DNA of 64,000 bases from Agrococcus carbonis (GCF_900104705.1 NZ_LT629734.1:1798001-1862000); one strand, 5' to 3'. Counted from the first letter of the stretch, positions 51,724 to 63,214 are shown. Notes: generated from the sequence alone by a model not told the origin. Made by a program: numbers and translations.

Positions 51724-52485
51724 ATGGCCACGCTCCGCCCCGCCGCAGTCGCCGCCCCCGCGCTCATCGCGCTCCTGGCGCTCGCCGGCTGCGCGCCCGC
51801 CGCACCGCAGGCGACCGCGCCGCCCGTCGCGACCGCGCCTGCGACCACCAGCGCGTCACCCACGCCGATCGGCACGCCGGCACAGGAGGAGCCCAGCTCG
51901 TCGCCGACCGAGGCGAGCGGCGTCGCGGTGCCCGCCGACTGGCAGCGCTTCGACCTCGGCGACGGGCACACGAGCTGGTCGATGCCCGCCGACTGGACGG
52001 CCGACATCACGACCGAGGTCATCGAAGGCCGCGCCGACTGGACCGACCATCGGGGCCTCGTGCGCGACGCGGCGGGCATCCCGATGCTGCGCTTCGAAGC
52101 CGTCGGGAGCGGCGGGCAGTACGCGACCGACTTCTCGCCGTGCGAGCGGCCCGAGGCCGAGGTGCTCGAGTCGCTGCCGCTGGGGGAGCACGTCGTCGAC
52201 CCCGGCGCCGCTGCCGTCGCCGTCGCCTACGCGGGCGACGACGGGCGGGTCGTCTTCGCGGCCGGGGTCTCCGAGAACGATGCCGAGGGCGCGTGCGAGC
52301 CGGGCATCCTCGCCCTGTACCAGGAGGACGGCCCGGCCGGCTACGACTACCTGCTGCTGCAGATCGTCGCCGACGACGGGCTCGCGTACCCCTCGTTCGC
52401 GAGCTTCGAGGCGGCGCGCGCCTACCTCGAGACCGACGAGTACGGCGACATCCGCACGGTGCTCGCGTCGTTCGCGAGCCGCTGA
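51724..52485 (+). CDS. Lipoprotein of unknown function, paralog 1
   Basis: A 253-residue secreted lipoprotein. The signal is at about 4-22 with lipobox ALAGC; a Pro/Ala/Thr-rich linker runs to residue 65, then a globular domain begins WQRFDLGDGHTSWSMPADWT and ends FEAARAYLETDEYGDIRTVL. The domain resembles the lipoprotein at 53184, which shares the DWQ, PADWT and AYL-EY-IR pattern. The pair flanks hpt. Its role is unknown. Confidence 0.75.
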   Translation: MATLRPAAVAAPALIALLALAGCAPAAPQATAPPVATAPATTSASPTPIGTPAQEEPSSSPTEASGVAVPADWQRFDLGDGHTSWSMPADWTADITTEVIEGRADWTDHRGLVRDAAGIPMLRFEAVGSGGQYATDFSPCERPEAEVLESLPLGEHVVDPGAAAVAVAYAGDDGRVVFAAGVSENDAEGACEPGILALYQEDGPAGYDYLLLQIVADDGLAYPSFASFEAARAYLETDEYGDIRTVLASFASR

Positions 52486-52526
52486 GCCGCGACCGCCGCA
52501 CGCGCGAACTGTGCCGCCCGCGCCGG

Positions 52527-52532
52527 TAGGTT
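52527..52532 (+). promoter_or_regulatory. Candidate -10 element for hpt
   Basis: TAGGTT lies 35 nt before the ATG at 52567. Confidence 0.45.
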
Positions 52533-52566
52533 GGTTCCCACCGCCGCCGCGACCCGAGGAGCGCAC

Positions 52567-53127
52567 ATGGAGTTCGAGCACGTCGAGGGCGACCTCGCCA
52601 AGACCCTCATCACCGAGCAGGAGCTGCACGACAAGCTCGAGGAGCTCGCGCGCGAGATCGAGGCGGACTACGAGGGCAGGGACCTGCTGCTCGTCGGCGT
52701 GCTGCGCGGCGCGGTCATGGTGATGGCCGACCTCGCCCGGGCGCTCAACCGGCACATCGAGATGGACTGGATGGCCGTCTCCTCCTACGGCTCCGGCACC
52801 ACGTCGTCGGGTGTCGTGCGCATCCTCAAGGACCTCGACAGCGACCTCACCGGTCGCCACGTGCTCATCGTCGAGGACATCATCGACTCCGGGCTCACGC
52901 TCTCGTGGCTGCGCGGCAACCTCGAGTCCCGCGGCGCCGCGTCGGTCGAGATCTGCACGATGCTGCGCAAGCCCGACGCGCTCAAGGTCGAGGTCGACGT
53001 CAAGTACTGCGGCTTCGACATCCCCAACGAGTTCGTCATCGGCTACGGGCTCGACTACGCCGAGCAGTACCGCAACATGCGCGGCATCGGCGTGCTCGCC
53101 CCGCACGTCTACAGCGACAAGGGCTGA
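52567..53127 (+). CDS. hpt: Hypoxanthine phosphoribosyltransferase
   Basis: A 186-residue salvage enzyme that makes IMP and GMP from base and PRPP. LVGVLRGAVMVMADLARAL binds pyrophosphate, VSSYGSGTTSSG is the flexible active loop, and VEDIIDSGLTL (from about residue 101) is the PRPP-binding signature. ATG at 52567 has GAGGAG upstream. Its place between tilS and ftsH is conserved in actinobacteria. Confidence 0.92.
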   Translation: MEFEHVEGDLAKTLITEQELHDKLEELAREIEADYEGRDLLLVGVLRGAVMVMADLARALNRHIEMDWMAVSSYGSGTTSSGVVRILKDLDSDLTGRHVLIVEDIIDSGLTLSWLRGNLESRGAASVEICTMLRKPDALKVEVDVKYCGFDIPNEFVIGYGLDYAEQYRNMRGIGVLAPHVYSDKG

Positions 53128-53183
53128 CGGCGGATGCGGCGGGTTCCGAGCGCAGTCGCGGCCGCGTTTGGGATCATGGCCGG

Positions 53184-53918
53184 ATGAAGCCCCACGCTCG
53201 CGCAGCCGCACCCGTCGCACTGCTCGTGGCGGCCGTGCTGCTCGCCGGCTGCTCGGGAGCGACGCCGGACCCGTCGACCGACCCGTCGATCCCTCCGGGC
53301 ATCACCGCGCCGCCGCCCACGCAGCCGGCGACCCCGACGCCCGAGGCGCCAGAGGTGGAGTCGTCGCTGCCTGCGGAGATCGCAGGCGTCGACACGAGCG
53401 ACTGGCAGCAGATCCCGACGCCGAGCGGCGCCGCGACGTTCCGCATCCCCGCCGACTGGACGACGCGCGAGGCCGACGGCGGGCTCGACCTGCTGCGCGC
53501 CGACGGGCAGCGGCAGCTGCTCTACCGCGAGAGCCCCGACACGGGCGACGGCGCGTGCCGCGACGCCTCGGGCGCGGCGGTCGGCTGGCGCACCTCCCTG
53601 CTCGAGCGCTCCGACGTGAGCCTCGAGGGGGCGTCGGGCATCGCGTTCGGCGCCGCCGCCGTGCAGCTCGGCCAGCAGTGGGTGATGAGCGTCGGGCTCC
53701 GCCCCGCGCCCGACGCGCAGACGCCGCGCTGCCCGATCGTCAACGCGTTCGACAGCGCAGCCGGCACCATCGCCTTCGGCTCGGAGGTCGTCGTGCAGGG
53801 CGCGGGCGACGCGAGCGCGTGGCAGGTCGCATCCTTCGGCGACGCCGAGGCCTACCTCGGCGACCCGGAGTACCGGACGATCCGCGCCATCCTCATGTCG
53901 CTCGAGCTCCAGCAGTAG
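53184..53918 (+). CDS. Lipoprotein of unknown function, paralog 2
   Basis: A 244-residue lipoprotein. The signal runs over residues 8-22 with lipobox LLAGC; a Pro/Thr-rich linker follows to about 60. The globular domain (DWQQIPTPSGAATFRIPADWTT, then GDAEAYLGDPEYRTIRAIL) is related to the lipoprotein at 51724. GATCAT lies 6 nt before the ATG, so a leaderless start is possible. A strong hairpin follows the stop. Confidence 0.75.
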   Translation: MKPHARAAAPVALLVAAVLLAGCSGATPDPSTDPSIPPGITAPPPTQPATPTPEAPEVESSLPAEIAGVDTSDWQQIPTPSGAATFRIPADWTTREADGGLDLLRADGQRQLLYRESPDTGDGACRDASGAAVGWRTSLLERSDVSLEGASGIAFGAAAVQLGQQWVMSVGLRPAPDAQTPRCPIVNAFDSAAGTIAFGSEVVVQGAGDASAWQVASFGDAEAYLGDPEYRTIRAILMSLELQQ

Positions 53919-53923
53919 CCGCG

Positions 53924-53948
53924 GGGCCGGCGCGGACGGCGCCGGCCC
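53924..53948 (+). terminator. Hairpin before ftsH
   Basis: GGGCCGGCGC pairs perfectly with GCGCCGGCCC over a 5-nt loop, just after the lipoprotein stop. Confidence 0.65.
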
Positions 53949-54022
53949 AGCGGAGGCGGAGGGGCGCAGGCCTCCAGGGCAGGCCCACAGCGAACACCGG
54001 GTGCGGCCGACCCTCCGGCGAC

Positions 54023-54028
54023 TAGCCT
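54023..54028 (+). promoter_or_regulatory. Candidate -10 element for ftsH
   Basis: TAGCCT gives a leader of about 22 nt that contains GGAAGGG before the ATG. Confidence 0.5.
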
Positions 54029-54056
54029 GGAGGAATCCCCGACCCGGAAGGGTGCC

Positions 54057-56011
<1,955 letters not shown>

Positions 56012-56012
<1 letters not shown>

Positions 56013-56578
56013 TGGCGGTCGATCGCGAGCGCGTCGAGGCGGCCGTGCGCGAGCTGCTCGCGGCCATCGGCGACGACCCCGAGCGCGAGGGGCTGCGCGA
56101 CACCCCGCGTCGCGTCGCGACCGCCTACGCCGAGTACTTCGCGGGCGTGGGCGCCGACCCGACGGCGCAGCTCGACACCCTCGGCCTCGAGGGCGAGACG
56201 GGCGAGATGGTGCTGCTGCGCGACATCGAGTTCCGCTCGATGTGCGAGCACCACCTGCTGCCGTTCACGGGCGTCGCCCACATCGCCTACCTGCCGGGCG
56301 ACCGCATCGTCGGCCTCGGCCGCATCCCCGCGGTCGTCGACGTCGTCGCCTCCCGCCCGCAGATCCAGGAGCGGCTGACCGACGAGATCGCCGACGCGCT
56401 CGTGGCGGGCCTCGCTCCGCGCGGGGTGCTCGTCGTGATCGAGGCGGCACACGGATGCGTGCAGGCGCGCGGGGCGCGGCAGGCGAGCTCGACGGCGGTC
56501 ACGGTCGCGAGCCGCGGCCAGCTCGCCGAGCCGCTCGAGCGGGCGGAGATCATGGCACTCATCGGCGAGCGGAGGTAG
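56012..56578 (+). CDS. folE: GTP cyclohydrolase I
   Basis: A 188-residue enzyme making dihydroneopterin triphosphate from GTP, the first step of folate synthesis. DTPRRVATAYAEYFAG, FRSMCEHHLLPFTG (zinc Cys and His) and HGCVQARGARQASSTAVT (zinc Cys) are complete. It overlaps ftsH by one base (TGATG) and is followed by folP 2 nt after its stop. Confidence 0.95.
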
Positions 56579-56580
56579 GC

Positions 56581-57819
56581 GTGGTGCAGCGGCGGACCGA
56601 GGTGTGGGGCATCCTCAACGTCACACCCGACTCGTTCAGCGACGGCGGTCGCTACGTCGACGCGGGCGCGGCGATCGCGCACGCGCGGCGCATGCGCGCG
56701 CAGGGCGCCGACGTCATCGACGTCGGCGGCGAGTCGACGAGGCCCGGCGCCCAGCCGCTCGACCCCGCCGAGGAGCAGGCGCGCATCCTGCCCGTGATCC
56801 GCGAGCTCGTGCGCGAGGGCATGCGGGTCTCGGTCGACACGATCCACGCATCCACCGCCCGGGCCGTCGTCGAGGCCGGTGCCGAGATCGTGAACGACGT
56901 CACCGCCGGCACGCACGACACCGACATGCTCCGCGCGGTTGCCGAGGGCGACGTGCGCATCGTGCTCATGCACTCGCGCGGCATCGACGTCACGGTCGAC
57001 ACGCACTACGACGACGTCGTCGAGGAGGTGCTGGCGCATCTCGAGGAGCGGGTCGCGGCGGCCATCGCCGCCGGCATCCCGGCGGAGCGCATCATCCTCG
57101 ACCCGGGGTTCGGCTTCTCGAAGGATCCCGACGCCAACTGGCGGCTGCTCGCCGCGCTCCCGCTGCTCGCGCGCCGGCTCGGCCTGCCGCTGCTCGTCGG
57201 CACGAGCCGCAAGCGGTTCCTCGGCACGCTGCTGCCGGACGGCGCCGACGCCGCGGAGCGCGACGCCGCGACGGCCGCCACCTCGCTGCTCGCCGCGCAG
57301 GCGGGCGCAGCCGCGGTGCGGGTCCACGACGTCGCCTCGACCGTCTCGGCGCTGCGGGTCCTCGACGCGACGACCGGCGCCGCGGGCGCACCAGGAGCGA
57401 CGCAGGGCTGGTCGATCGAGCTCGGCACCGGCGCGAGCGTCGACCCCGAGCGCCACGGCGTGATCGAGCTGCGCGGCGTGCGCGCCCGCGGCCACCACGG
57501 CGTGCTGCCCGAGGAGCGACGGGACGGCCAGGAGTTCGTCGTCGACGTCGCGCTCGGCCTCGACGTGCACGACGCGGTCGCCGCCGACGACGTCGCGAGC
57601 ACCGTCCACTACGGCGAGCTCGCCGAGCAGCTCGTCCGAGCGATCGAGCGCGACCCCGTCGACCTCATCGAGACGCTCGCCGACCGGCTCGCGGGCGTGT
57701 GCCTCGCGCACCCGCGCGTGCAGCACGCATCCGTCACCGTGCACAAGCCGGCAGCGCCTATCGCCGTGGCGTTCGACGACGTCGCCGTGACCGTGCACCG
57801 GTCGGCGGGGGCACGATGA
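56581..57819 (+). CDS. folP: Bifunctional dihydropteroate synthase / dihydroneopterin aldolase
   Basis: A 412-residue fusion. Residues 1-265 are DHPS, with NVTPDSFSDGG, DVGGESTRPGA, VNDVTAGTHD and LLVGTSRKRFLG; it joins pABA to the pterin. Residues 292-408 are FolB aldolase (ELRGVRARGHHGVLPEERRDGQEF, then HYGELAEQLV), which supplies the pterin. GTG at 56581 follows GGAGGT; GTG three bases on is an alternative. Its TGA overlaps folK (ATGA). The fusion joins two steps that are usually separate adjacent genes. Confidence 0.93.
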   Translation: MVQRRTEVWGILNVTPDSFSDGGRYVDAGAAIAHARRMRAQGADVIDVGGESTRPGAQPLDPAEEQARILPVIRELVREGMRVSVDTIHASTARAVVEAGAEIVNDVTAGTHDTDMLRAVAEGDVRIVLMHSRGIDVTVDTHYDDVVEEVLAHLEERVAAAIAAGIPAERIILDPGFGFSKDPDANWRLLAALPLLARRLGLPLLVGTSRKRFLGTLLPDGADAAERDAATAATSLLAAQAGAAAVRVHDVASTVSALRVLDATTGAAGAPGATQGWSIELGTGASVDPERHGVIELRGVRARGHHGVLPEERRDGQEFVVDVALGLDVHDAVAADDVASTVHYGELAEQLVRAIERDPVDLIETLADRLAGVCLAHPRVQHASVTVHKPAAPIAVAFDDVAVTVHRSAGAR

Positions 57820-58316
57820 GGCTGCAGGCCGAGCGCCGCGCCGTGCTGTCGCTCGGCGCGAACCTCGGCGATCGGGTGGCGACCATCGACGCGGCAGTGC
57901 GGGCGCTCGAGGCGATCGACGGCATCCGCGCCATCGCCCGCTCGAGCGCGTGGGAGTCGCCGTCGTGGCACCCCGACGGCGAGGGCCTGACCCCCGACTA
58001 CGTCAACATCGTGCTCGTCGTCGGCACGACGATGGAGCCGCTCGACCTGCTCGATGCGACGCGAGCGGTCGAGGATGCGCTCGGCCGCGTGCGCGCGGAG
58101 CGGTGGGGATCGCGCACGATCGACATCGACATCGTCACGATGGGCGGCATCGAGCGCGCCGAGGACCGCCTCGTGCTGCCGCACCCGCGCGCGCACGAGC
58201 GGCAGTTCGTGCTGCAGCCGTGGCTCGAGGTCGAGCCGGATGCCGTGCTCCCCGGGCACGGGCCGATCGCCGAGCTCGCCGACTACGCCGACGGCGACGC
58301 GTGGAGGCTGGCTTGA
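57816..58316 (+). CDS. folK: HPPK (6-hydroxymethyl-dihydropterin pyrophosphokinase)
   Basis: A 166-residue kinase acting between FolB and FolP in folate synthesis. LSLGANLGDRVATIDAAV and RWGSRTIDIDIVTMGG (metal-binding DIDI) followed by LPHPRAHERQFVLQPWLEV are canonical. It is coupled to folP-folB by ATGA and to the next gene by TTGA. Confidence 0.94.
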   Translation: MRLQAERRAVLSLGANLGDRVATIDAAVRALEAIDGIRAIARSSAWESPSWHPDGEGLTPDYVNIVLVVGTTMEPLDLLDATRAVEDALGRVRAERWGSRTIDIDIVTMGGIERAEDRLVLPHPRAHERQFVLQPWLEVEPDAVLPGHGPIAELADYADGDAWRLA

Positions 58317-58780
58317 GCCGCACGAGCCCGCTCGCGATCGCGCTCATCGCGCTGCTCGCCGCGGCGGTCGCGTGGCTGCTCGAGTGGATGCTCGTGATGA
58401 CGGGCAGGCCGGCGCTCGTGCCGCCGGTGACCCTCGGGCCCGCGCTCGCCCTGCTCGCGGTCGTGCTGCTGCTGCTCGCGTGGCCCGTGCGGCAGGCGGC
58501 GCGCGGCGCGCGGCGCATCGACTACCGGCACGCGACGAGCGTCCTCGGCTTCGCGAAGGCGTCGTCGGTCGTCGGCGCGCTGCTCGGCGGCGCGGCGCTC
58601 GGCGCGCTCGGGTTCTTCGGCACGCGCGCGGTCGTCGCGGGTGACGCCGTGCTCACGCTCGCGATCGTGGCGGGCGGTGCGCTCATGCAGCTCGTCGCGG
58701 GCCTCGTCGCCGAGCACTGGTGCGTGCTGCCGCCCGACGACGAGGACGACGCGACCGCGGCCGCGGGGAGCGCGGCGTAG
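58313..58780 (+). CDS. DUF3180 membrane protein
   Basis: A 155-residue protein with four helices (about 7-27, 38-58, 84-103, 110-132). TTG start overlaps the folK TGA, with GGAGG five bases upstream. RRIDYRHATSVLGFAKASSVVGALLGG is the conserved DUF3180 core. It always follows folK in actinobacteria; function unknown. Confidence 0.85.
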   Translation: MSRTSPLAIALIALLAAAVAWLLEWMLVMTGRPALVPPVTLGPALALLAVVLLLLAWPVRQAARGARRIDYRHATSVLGFAKASSVVGALLGGAALGALGFFGTRAVVAGDAVLTLAIVAGGALMQLVAGLVAEHWCVLPPDDEDDATAAAGSAA

Positions 58781-58872
58781 GCCTCCGGTCTCGCGACGCG
58801 TGCGGCTGCGCCGCGCGCTCCTCGACCTTGCTGCCTCCGGGCGCAACGCCTGCGGCATCGCGCCCTGCGGCA

Positions 58873-59868
58873 TCAACGCTCGGGCGCTGGCTCGAACGTC
58901 GTCATCGACTCCTCGTCGAACGCCGCGCGGATCTCCTCGACGCCGTCCCAGTTGACGTAGACGACCGACTGGCTGCCCTCCATGCCGGTGCCGAGCGTCG
59001 GCATCGTGAAGGTGTTGATGCTCGAGTTGTCGATGCCCGCGAGCGATGCCGCGAGCGGCAGCGACGAGCCGAGCTGGAACGTGTCGGTCGTGGCGACGTG
59101 CGGCGAGACGGTCGCGAAGATGTCGGCCATGCGGTTGGGGTTCGTGAGGTTCTCGCGCGTCATCGTCTGCGTCATGAGCCCACGGAGGAACGCGCGCTGG
59201 TTGTGGGTGCGCTGGTAGTCGCCGTCCGAGAACGGGTAGCGGGCGCGCACGTAGGCGAGCGCCTCCTCGCCCGAGATGGTGATCTCGCCGCTCGGGTAGT
59301 CGAACTCGTCGACGCTGAAGGCGATGTCGTTCTGCAGCCGCACGCCGCCGAGCGCCTCGGTGAGCCCCTCGAAGCCCTCGAAGTCGATGATGCCGACGTG
59401 GTCGATGCGCTGGTCGATGATCGTCTCGACCGTCTGCACCATCAGCGGCACGCCGCCGAGCGCGAGCGCGGCGTTGACCTTCGCGTTCCCGTGGCCCGGG
59501 ATCTCGACCCACGAGTCGCGCATGATCGACATGATCTGCACCGTCTCGCGGTCGGGCGGGATGTGCGCGACGAGGATGACGTCGGCGCGGTCGCCGAGGT
59601 CGGTGAGCAGCGAGTCGCTCTGGCCGCGCGTGTCGGTGCCGAGCAGCAGCACGTTCACGGGGGCACCCGCGTCGGTCGTCTCGGCCTCGGGCCGCAGCGA
59701 CTCGTCGGGGAAGGCCGACTCGATCGTCTCGACCTGCTGCACCGACGGGTTGATGCGGAGGAAGTACCAGCCGATCGCCGCCAGCAGCGCCAGCACGATC
59801 ACGCCGACGATGCTCACGGCGATCCATCGGCCGACGTATCGCTGCTTCTGGGGGGTCTCTGCCGTCAC
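58873..59868 (-). CDS. LytR-CpsA-Psr (LCP) family ligase
   Basis: A 331-residue protein with one helix (about 15-37) and an external LCP domain. VLLLGTDTRGQSD, DVILVAHIPPDRETVQIMSIMRDSWVEIPGHGNAKVNAALALGG and YVRARYPFSDGDYQRTHNQRAFLRGL hold the Arg and Asp residues of the catalytic site. LCP enzymes attach teichoic or other glycans to peptidoglycan. GTG starts 6 nt after GATACT on the minus strand. It is inserted against the direction of the folate-pantothenate cluster. Confidence 0.88.
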   Translation of the reverse strand: MTAETPQKQRYVGRWIAVSIVGVIVLALLAAIGWYFLRINPSVQQVETIESAFPDESLRPEAETTDAGAPVNVLLLGTDTRGQSDSLLTDLGDRADVILVAHIPPDRETVQIMSIMRDSWVEIPGHGNAKVNAALALGGVPLMVQTVETIIDQRIDHVGIIDFEGFEGLTEALGGVRLQNDIAFSVDEFDYPSGEITISGEEALAYVRARYPFSDGDYQRTHNQRAFLRGLMTQTMTRENLTNPNRMADIFATVSPHVATTDTFQLGSSLPLAASLAGIDNSSINTFTMPTLGTGMEGSQSVVYVNWDGVEEIRAAFDEESMTTFEPAPER

Positions 59869-59874
59869 GGTGGC

Positions 59875-59880
59875 AGTATC
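59875..59880 (-). promoter_or_regulatory. -10 hexamer of a leaderless promoter (LCP gene)
   Basis: GATACT on the minus strand lies 6 nt before the GTG at 59868. TGATC-T-GATCA (59886-59896), a palindrome, lies next to it between the divergent genes. Confidence 0.5.
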
Positions 59881-59968
59881 GCAGGTGATCTGATCAGCCC
59901 CCTCGCACTAGCCTGGAGAGCCGAGCGATCTTCGACGAGGACCGCCGAGCGACCTTCGAGGAGGGCCA

Positions 59969-60463
59969 GTGGGCGAGCGCCTGGACGTCACCGGCGCGTG
60001 GCAGCGCATCAGCATGCGGTACGCCGTCGTCGACTCGATCGGCACGGTGCTCTGGTGGGCCATCCTCGGCGCGGGCGCGACCGTGCCCATCTGGCTCGCG
60101 AACGACGGCCGCATGCCCTGGTGGGGCTGGCTGCCGGCGGCCGCCGCCGCTGCGCTCATCGTGATCGGCGTCGTCTTCGCGTTCCTGCGCACCCGCACGA
60201 TCGGCTACCTCGAGCGCGAGGACGACCTGCTCGTGCGCCGCGGCATGCTCTTCCGGCGCTTCGTCGCCGTGCCCTACGGTCGCATGCAGATCGTCGACAT
60301 CACGCAGGGTCCCATCGAGCGGATGTTCGGGCTCAAGACCCTGAAGTTCGTCACGGCGGCCGCGTCGAGCGCCATCACGATCCCGGGCATGCCCGGGTCC
60401 TCCGCAGAGGAGCTGCGCGACCACCTCGTCGCGGTCTCCGAGTCGCGACGGGCCGGTCTGTGA
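59969..60463 (+). CDS. PH-domain membrane protein (YdbS-like)
   Basis: A 164-residue protein with two helices (about 24-42 and 49-71) followed by a bacterial PH domain (YLEREDDLLVRRGMLFRRFVAVPYGRMQIVDI). GTG at 59969 has GAGGAGG upstream. A -10-like TAGCCT lies at 59909. It is coupled to the next PH-domain gene by GTGA. Such YdbS/YdbT pairs are membrane proteins of unknown biochemical role. Confidence 0.8.
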   Translation: MGERLDVTGAWQRISMRYAVVDSIGTVLWWAILGAGATVPIWLANDGRMPWWGWLPAAAAAALIVIGVVFAFLRTRTIGYLEREDDLLVRRGMLFRRFVAVPYGRMQIVDITQGPIERMFGLKTLKFVTAAASSAITIPGMPGSSAEELRDHLVAVSESRRAGL

Positions 60464-62481
60464 CCGATCCCCGACCCCCGCATCCGGCGCCCGCCGCCGC
60501 CCCCGCGAGCGTGCCGCAGGCGACCGAGGCGCGCGCGAAGGCCATCGACCTCGTCGACGGCGAGTGGCACCGGCTGCACCCGGCGACCCCGCTGCTGCGC
60601 GGCGGCCTCGCGCTCATCATCTTCCTCGGCGTCATCGTCTCGAGCTTCCGCGACCGGCTGATCGGCGCGTTCGTGCCGAGCGAGTTCGACGAGTGGAACG
60701 AGGATCCGTTCGGCGACTTCATCGTCGACCAGATCCTGTGGGTGGCGCTCGGCGTCGTCGTGCTCGTGCTCGTGCTCATCGCGCTGTTCTGGCTCGCGTG
60801 GCGCGTGCACCGGTTCCGCATCACGGGCGACGCGGTCGAGGTCGAGCAGGGCATCCTCGTCAAGAAGCACCGCCGCGCGCCGCTCGCGCGCATCCAGGGC
60901 ATCAACATCCGCAAGCCCTGGTTCGCGCGGCTGCTCGGCGCGTGCAAGTTCGAGATCCAGCAGGCGGGCAGCGACTCCAACGTCGACCTCAACTACCTGA
61001 GCTCGTCGGTGGCGGATGCGCTGCGGTACGAGATCCTCAACCGCGCGTCGGGCCGCTCCACGGCCGACGCCGACCGCCTCGCCGCCGCGCGGCAGGCCGG
61101 CGGCGGCGTGGTCGACGAGCTGCTGCGGCCCGACGCCGAGATCGCGCACCTCGCGCCCGACTCGCTCGTGCGCATCCCCGTGCGCCGCATCGTGCTGTCG
61201 TCGCTGCTCGACGGCTGGATCGTGTGGGCGCTGCTGTACGTCGTCGGCACGCTCGTCGTCATCTTCGGCTTCCAGCAGTGGTGGGCGATCTTCGCGATCC
61301 TCCCGGCCGCGATCGCGTTCTTCGCCGCCGGCATGCGGTCGCTCGGCGCGAAGCTGCGCTACTCGATCGCCGCGACGCCCGACGGGATCCGGCTCGCGTA
61401 CGGGCTCGCCTCCACGACGACCGAGATCCTGCCGCCGGGGCGCATCTTCGCGCTGCAGGTGAAGCAGCCGCTGCTGTGGCGGCCCTTCGGCTGGTGGCAG
61501 GTGACGTTCACGCGAGCGGGCCGGGTCTCGAGCGACGGCAGCGGCCAGAGCGGGCAGGCGCAGCAGATGGCCAACTACCTGCTGCCGGTCGGCGACCTGC
61601 GCGACGTGCGCACCGTCATCGGGCTCGTGCTGCCCGAGCTCGCGCACTCGCCGCTCATCGACCAGGGCCTCATGGGGCAGGCTCCCGACGCGTTCGTCGT
61701 GAGCCCGCCGCGCGCGCGACCGTTCCGCTGGTTCTCGGTGCGCCGCAACGGCTTCCACGTGCACGACGCCGCCTTCGTGCTGCGGCACGGGCGCATCTGG
61801 CGCTCGATGCAGCTCGTGCCGCAGGCGCGCGTGCAGTCGGTCGCCGTGCAGCAGGGCCCCATCTACGGGCTCGCGCGCCTCGCGCGCGTGCAGTTCCACG
61901 TGCCCGGCTCGGTGCTCTCGCCATCGCTCGGCGCGATCGACCAGCAGCATGCCGCGACGCTCTTCGAGCACGCGATGCGCACGGTGAAGGCGGGCATCGA
62001 CCGGGATGCGTCGGAGTCGTGGGCGGCGTCGCTCACGCGGAACGCGGTGCTCGAGACCGCACCCGCTGTGCAGGACGGCCTGATGCCGGCTCCGGTGCCG
62101 CAGCCGCGCGCGCCGTGGGCGCCGCCGGCGGACGGCGCACCCGCGTCGTTCGGGCAGCGCGCGCCGATGCCGCAGCAGCAGCCGCAGCCCTGGGCGCCTC
62201 CGCAGCCGCAGCCGCCTGCGCTGCAGCAGCCGTGGCAGCCGCCCGCGCAGCAGCAGCCGTGGCCGCCGCAGCACCAGCCGTGGCCGCCGCAGCACCAGCC
62301 GCCGTGGCCGCAGCCGCCTGCGCCGCAGCCGTCGCCGCCGCAGGCGCAGCAGCAGGCCTGGCAGCCGGCCCAGCAGCAGCCGTGGCCGCCCGCTCCGCCC
62401 GCGGCGCACGCGCCGCAGCAGGAGCAGCCTCCGGCGCCGCCGCACGACCCGCGCTGGCAGCGCCCGCGCGACGAGCGATGA
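60460..62481 (+). CDS. PH-domain membrane protein (YdbT-like) with PQ-rich tail
   Basis: A 673-residue protein. Residues 1-545 hold helices at about 49-63, 93-115 and 250-290 and several PH-like modules ([57 protein letters not shown]). The last 128 residues are almost only Pro, Gln, Ala and Trp, a low-complexity tail unlike other YdbT proteins. It is coupled to the gene before (GTGA) and the gene after (ATGA). Confidence 0.8.
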   Translation: MTDPRPPHPAPAAAPASVPQATEARAKAIDLVDGEWHRLHPATPLLRGGLALIIFLGVIVSSFRDRLIGAFVPSEFDEWNEDPFGDFIVDQILWVALGVVVLVLVLIALFWLAWRVHRFRITGDAVEVEQGILVKKHRRAPLARIQGINIRKPWFARLLGACKFEIQQAGSDSNVDLNYLSSSVADALRYEILNRASGRSTADADRLAAARQAGGGVVDELLRPDAEIAHLAPDSLVRIPVRRIVLSSLLDGWIVWALLYVVGTLVVIFGFQQWWAIFAILPAAIAFFAAGMRSLGAKLRYSIAATPDGIRLAYGLASTTTEILPPGRIFALQVKQPLLWRPFGWWQVTFTRAGRVSSDGSGQSGQAQQMANYLLPVGDLRDVRTVIGLVLPELAHSPLIDQGLMGQAPDAFVVSPPRARPFRWFSVRRNGFHVHDAAFVLRHGRIWRSMQLVPQARVQSVAVQQGPIYGLARLARVQFHVPGSVLSPSLGAIDQQHAATLFEHAMRTVKAGIDRDASESWAASLTRNAVLETAPAVQDGLMPAPVPQPRAPWAPPADGAPASFGQRAPMPQQQPQPWAPPQPQPPALQQPWQPPAQQQPWPPQHQPWPPQHQPPWPQPPAPQPSPPQAQQQAWQPAQQQPWPPAPPAAHAPQQEQPPAPPHDPRWQRPRDER

Positions 62482-63173
62482 GGCCCGGTCGGCTCGGGGT
62501 CGGCATCATCGGCGCCGGTCGCGTCGGCCCCGTGCTCGGCGCTGCGCTCGCGGGCGCGGGGCACGCCATCATCGGCATCGATGCCACCGGCGACGACGCG
62601 ATCGAGCGCGCCGAGGCGATGCTGCCCGGTGTCCCCGTGCTCGACGCGCCGACGATCGTCGAGCGCAGCGAGCTCGTGCTGCTCGCGGTGCCGACCGGCG
62701 CGCTCGCCGACCTCGTCGCCGGGCTCGCGGCGACCGGCGCGTGGCAGCCCGGCCAGCTCGTTGTGCACACCGCCGCCGAGCACGGCGTCGCGGTGCTGCG
62801 GCCCGCGCTCGAGCGCGGCGCGATCCCGCTCGCCCTCCACCCCGCGATGCGCTTCACCGGCACCTCCCTCGACCTCGTGCAGCTGCAGGAGTCGACCGTC
62901 GCCGTCACCGCGCCCGGCCCGGTGCTGCCGATCGGGCAGGCGCTCGCGGTCGAGATGGGCGCCGAGCCGATCGTGATCGAGGAGGCCGACCGGCCCGCCT
63001 ACGCCGAGGCGCTCGCGGCGGCGGGCGAGTTCGCCGACGGCATCGTCGCGCAGGCGCTGCGCCAGCTGCACGAGCTCGGCGTCGAGCGCCCCTCGCGCGT
63101 CATCGGCGGCGTCGTGCGCTCGGCGGTCGAGTCCGCGCTCGCGCGCTACCCCGATCCGCCGCTCGAGCCCTGA
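62478..63173 (+). CDS. Rossmann-like/DUF2520 protein
   Basis: A 231-residue NADP-binding protein. [20 protein letters not shown] (7-26) is the dinucleotide loop, [13 protein letters not shown] the next conserved strand, and [16 protein letters not shown] is typical of DUF2520. In actinobacteria it lies before panC and is thought to be a reductase tied to pantothenate synthesis, though this is not proven. Coupled to the upstream PH gene by ATGA. Confidence 0.85.
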   Translation: MRPGRLGVGIIGAGRVGPVLGAALAGAGHAIIGIDATGDDAIERAEAMLPGVPVLDAPTIVERSELVLLAVPTGALADLVAGLAATGAWQPGQLVVHTAAEHGVAVLRPALERGAIPLALHPAMRFTGTSLDLVQLQESTVAVTAPGPVLPIGQALAVEMGAEPIVIEEADRPAYAEALAAAGEFADGIVAQALRQLHELGVERPSRVIGGVVRSAVESALARYPDPPLEP

Positions 63174-63214
63174 CGCCGCGCGCCCCGTGCACCGGGCGGG
63201 CACCGGCGCGCGCA

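Noticed and set aside
59920..59965. Near-direct repeat GCCGAGCGA...CTTCGA before the first PH-domain gene
   Set aside because: Two imperfect copies only, and the second overlaps the ribosome site; it may be chance.
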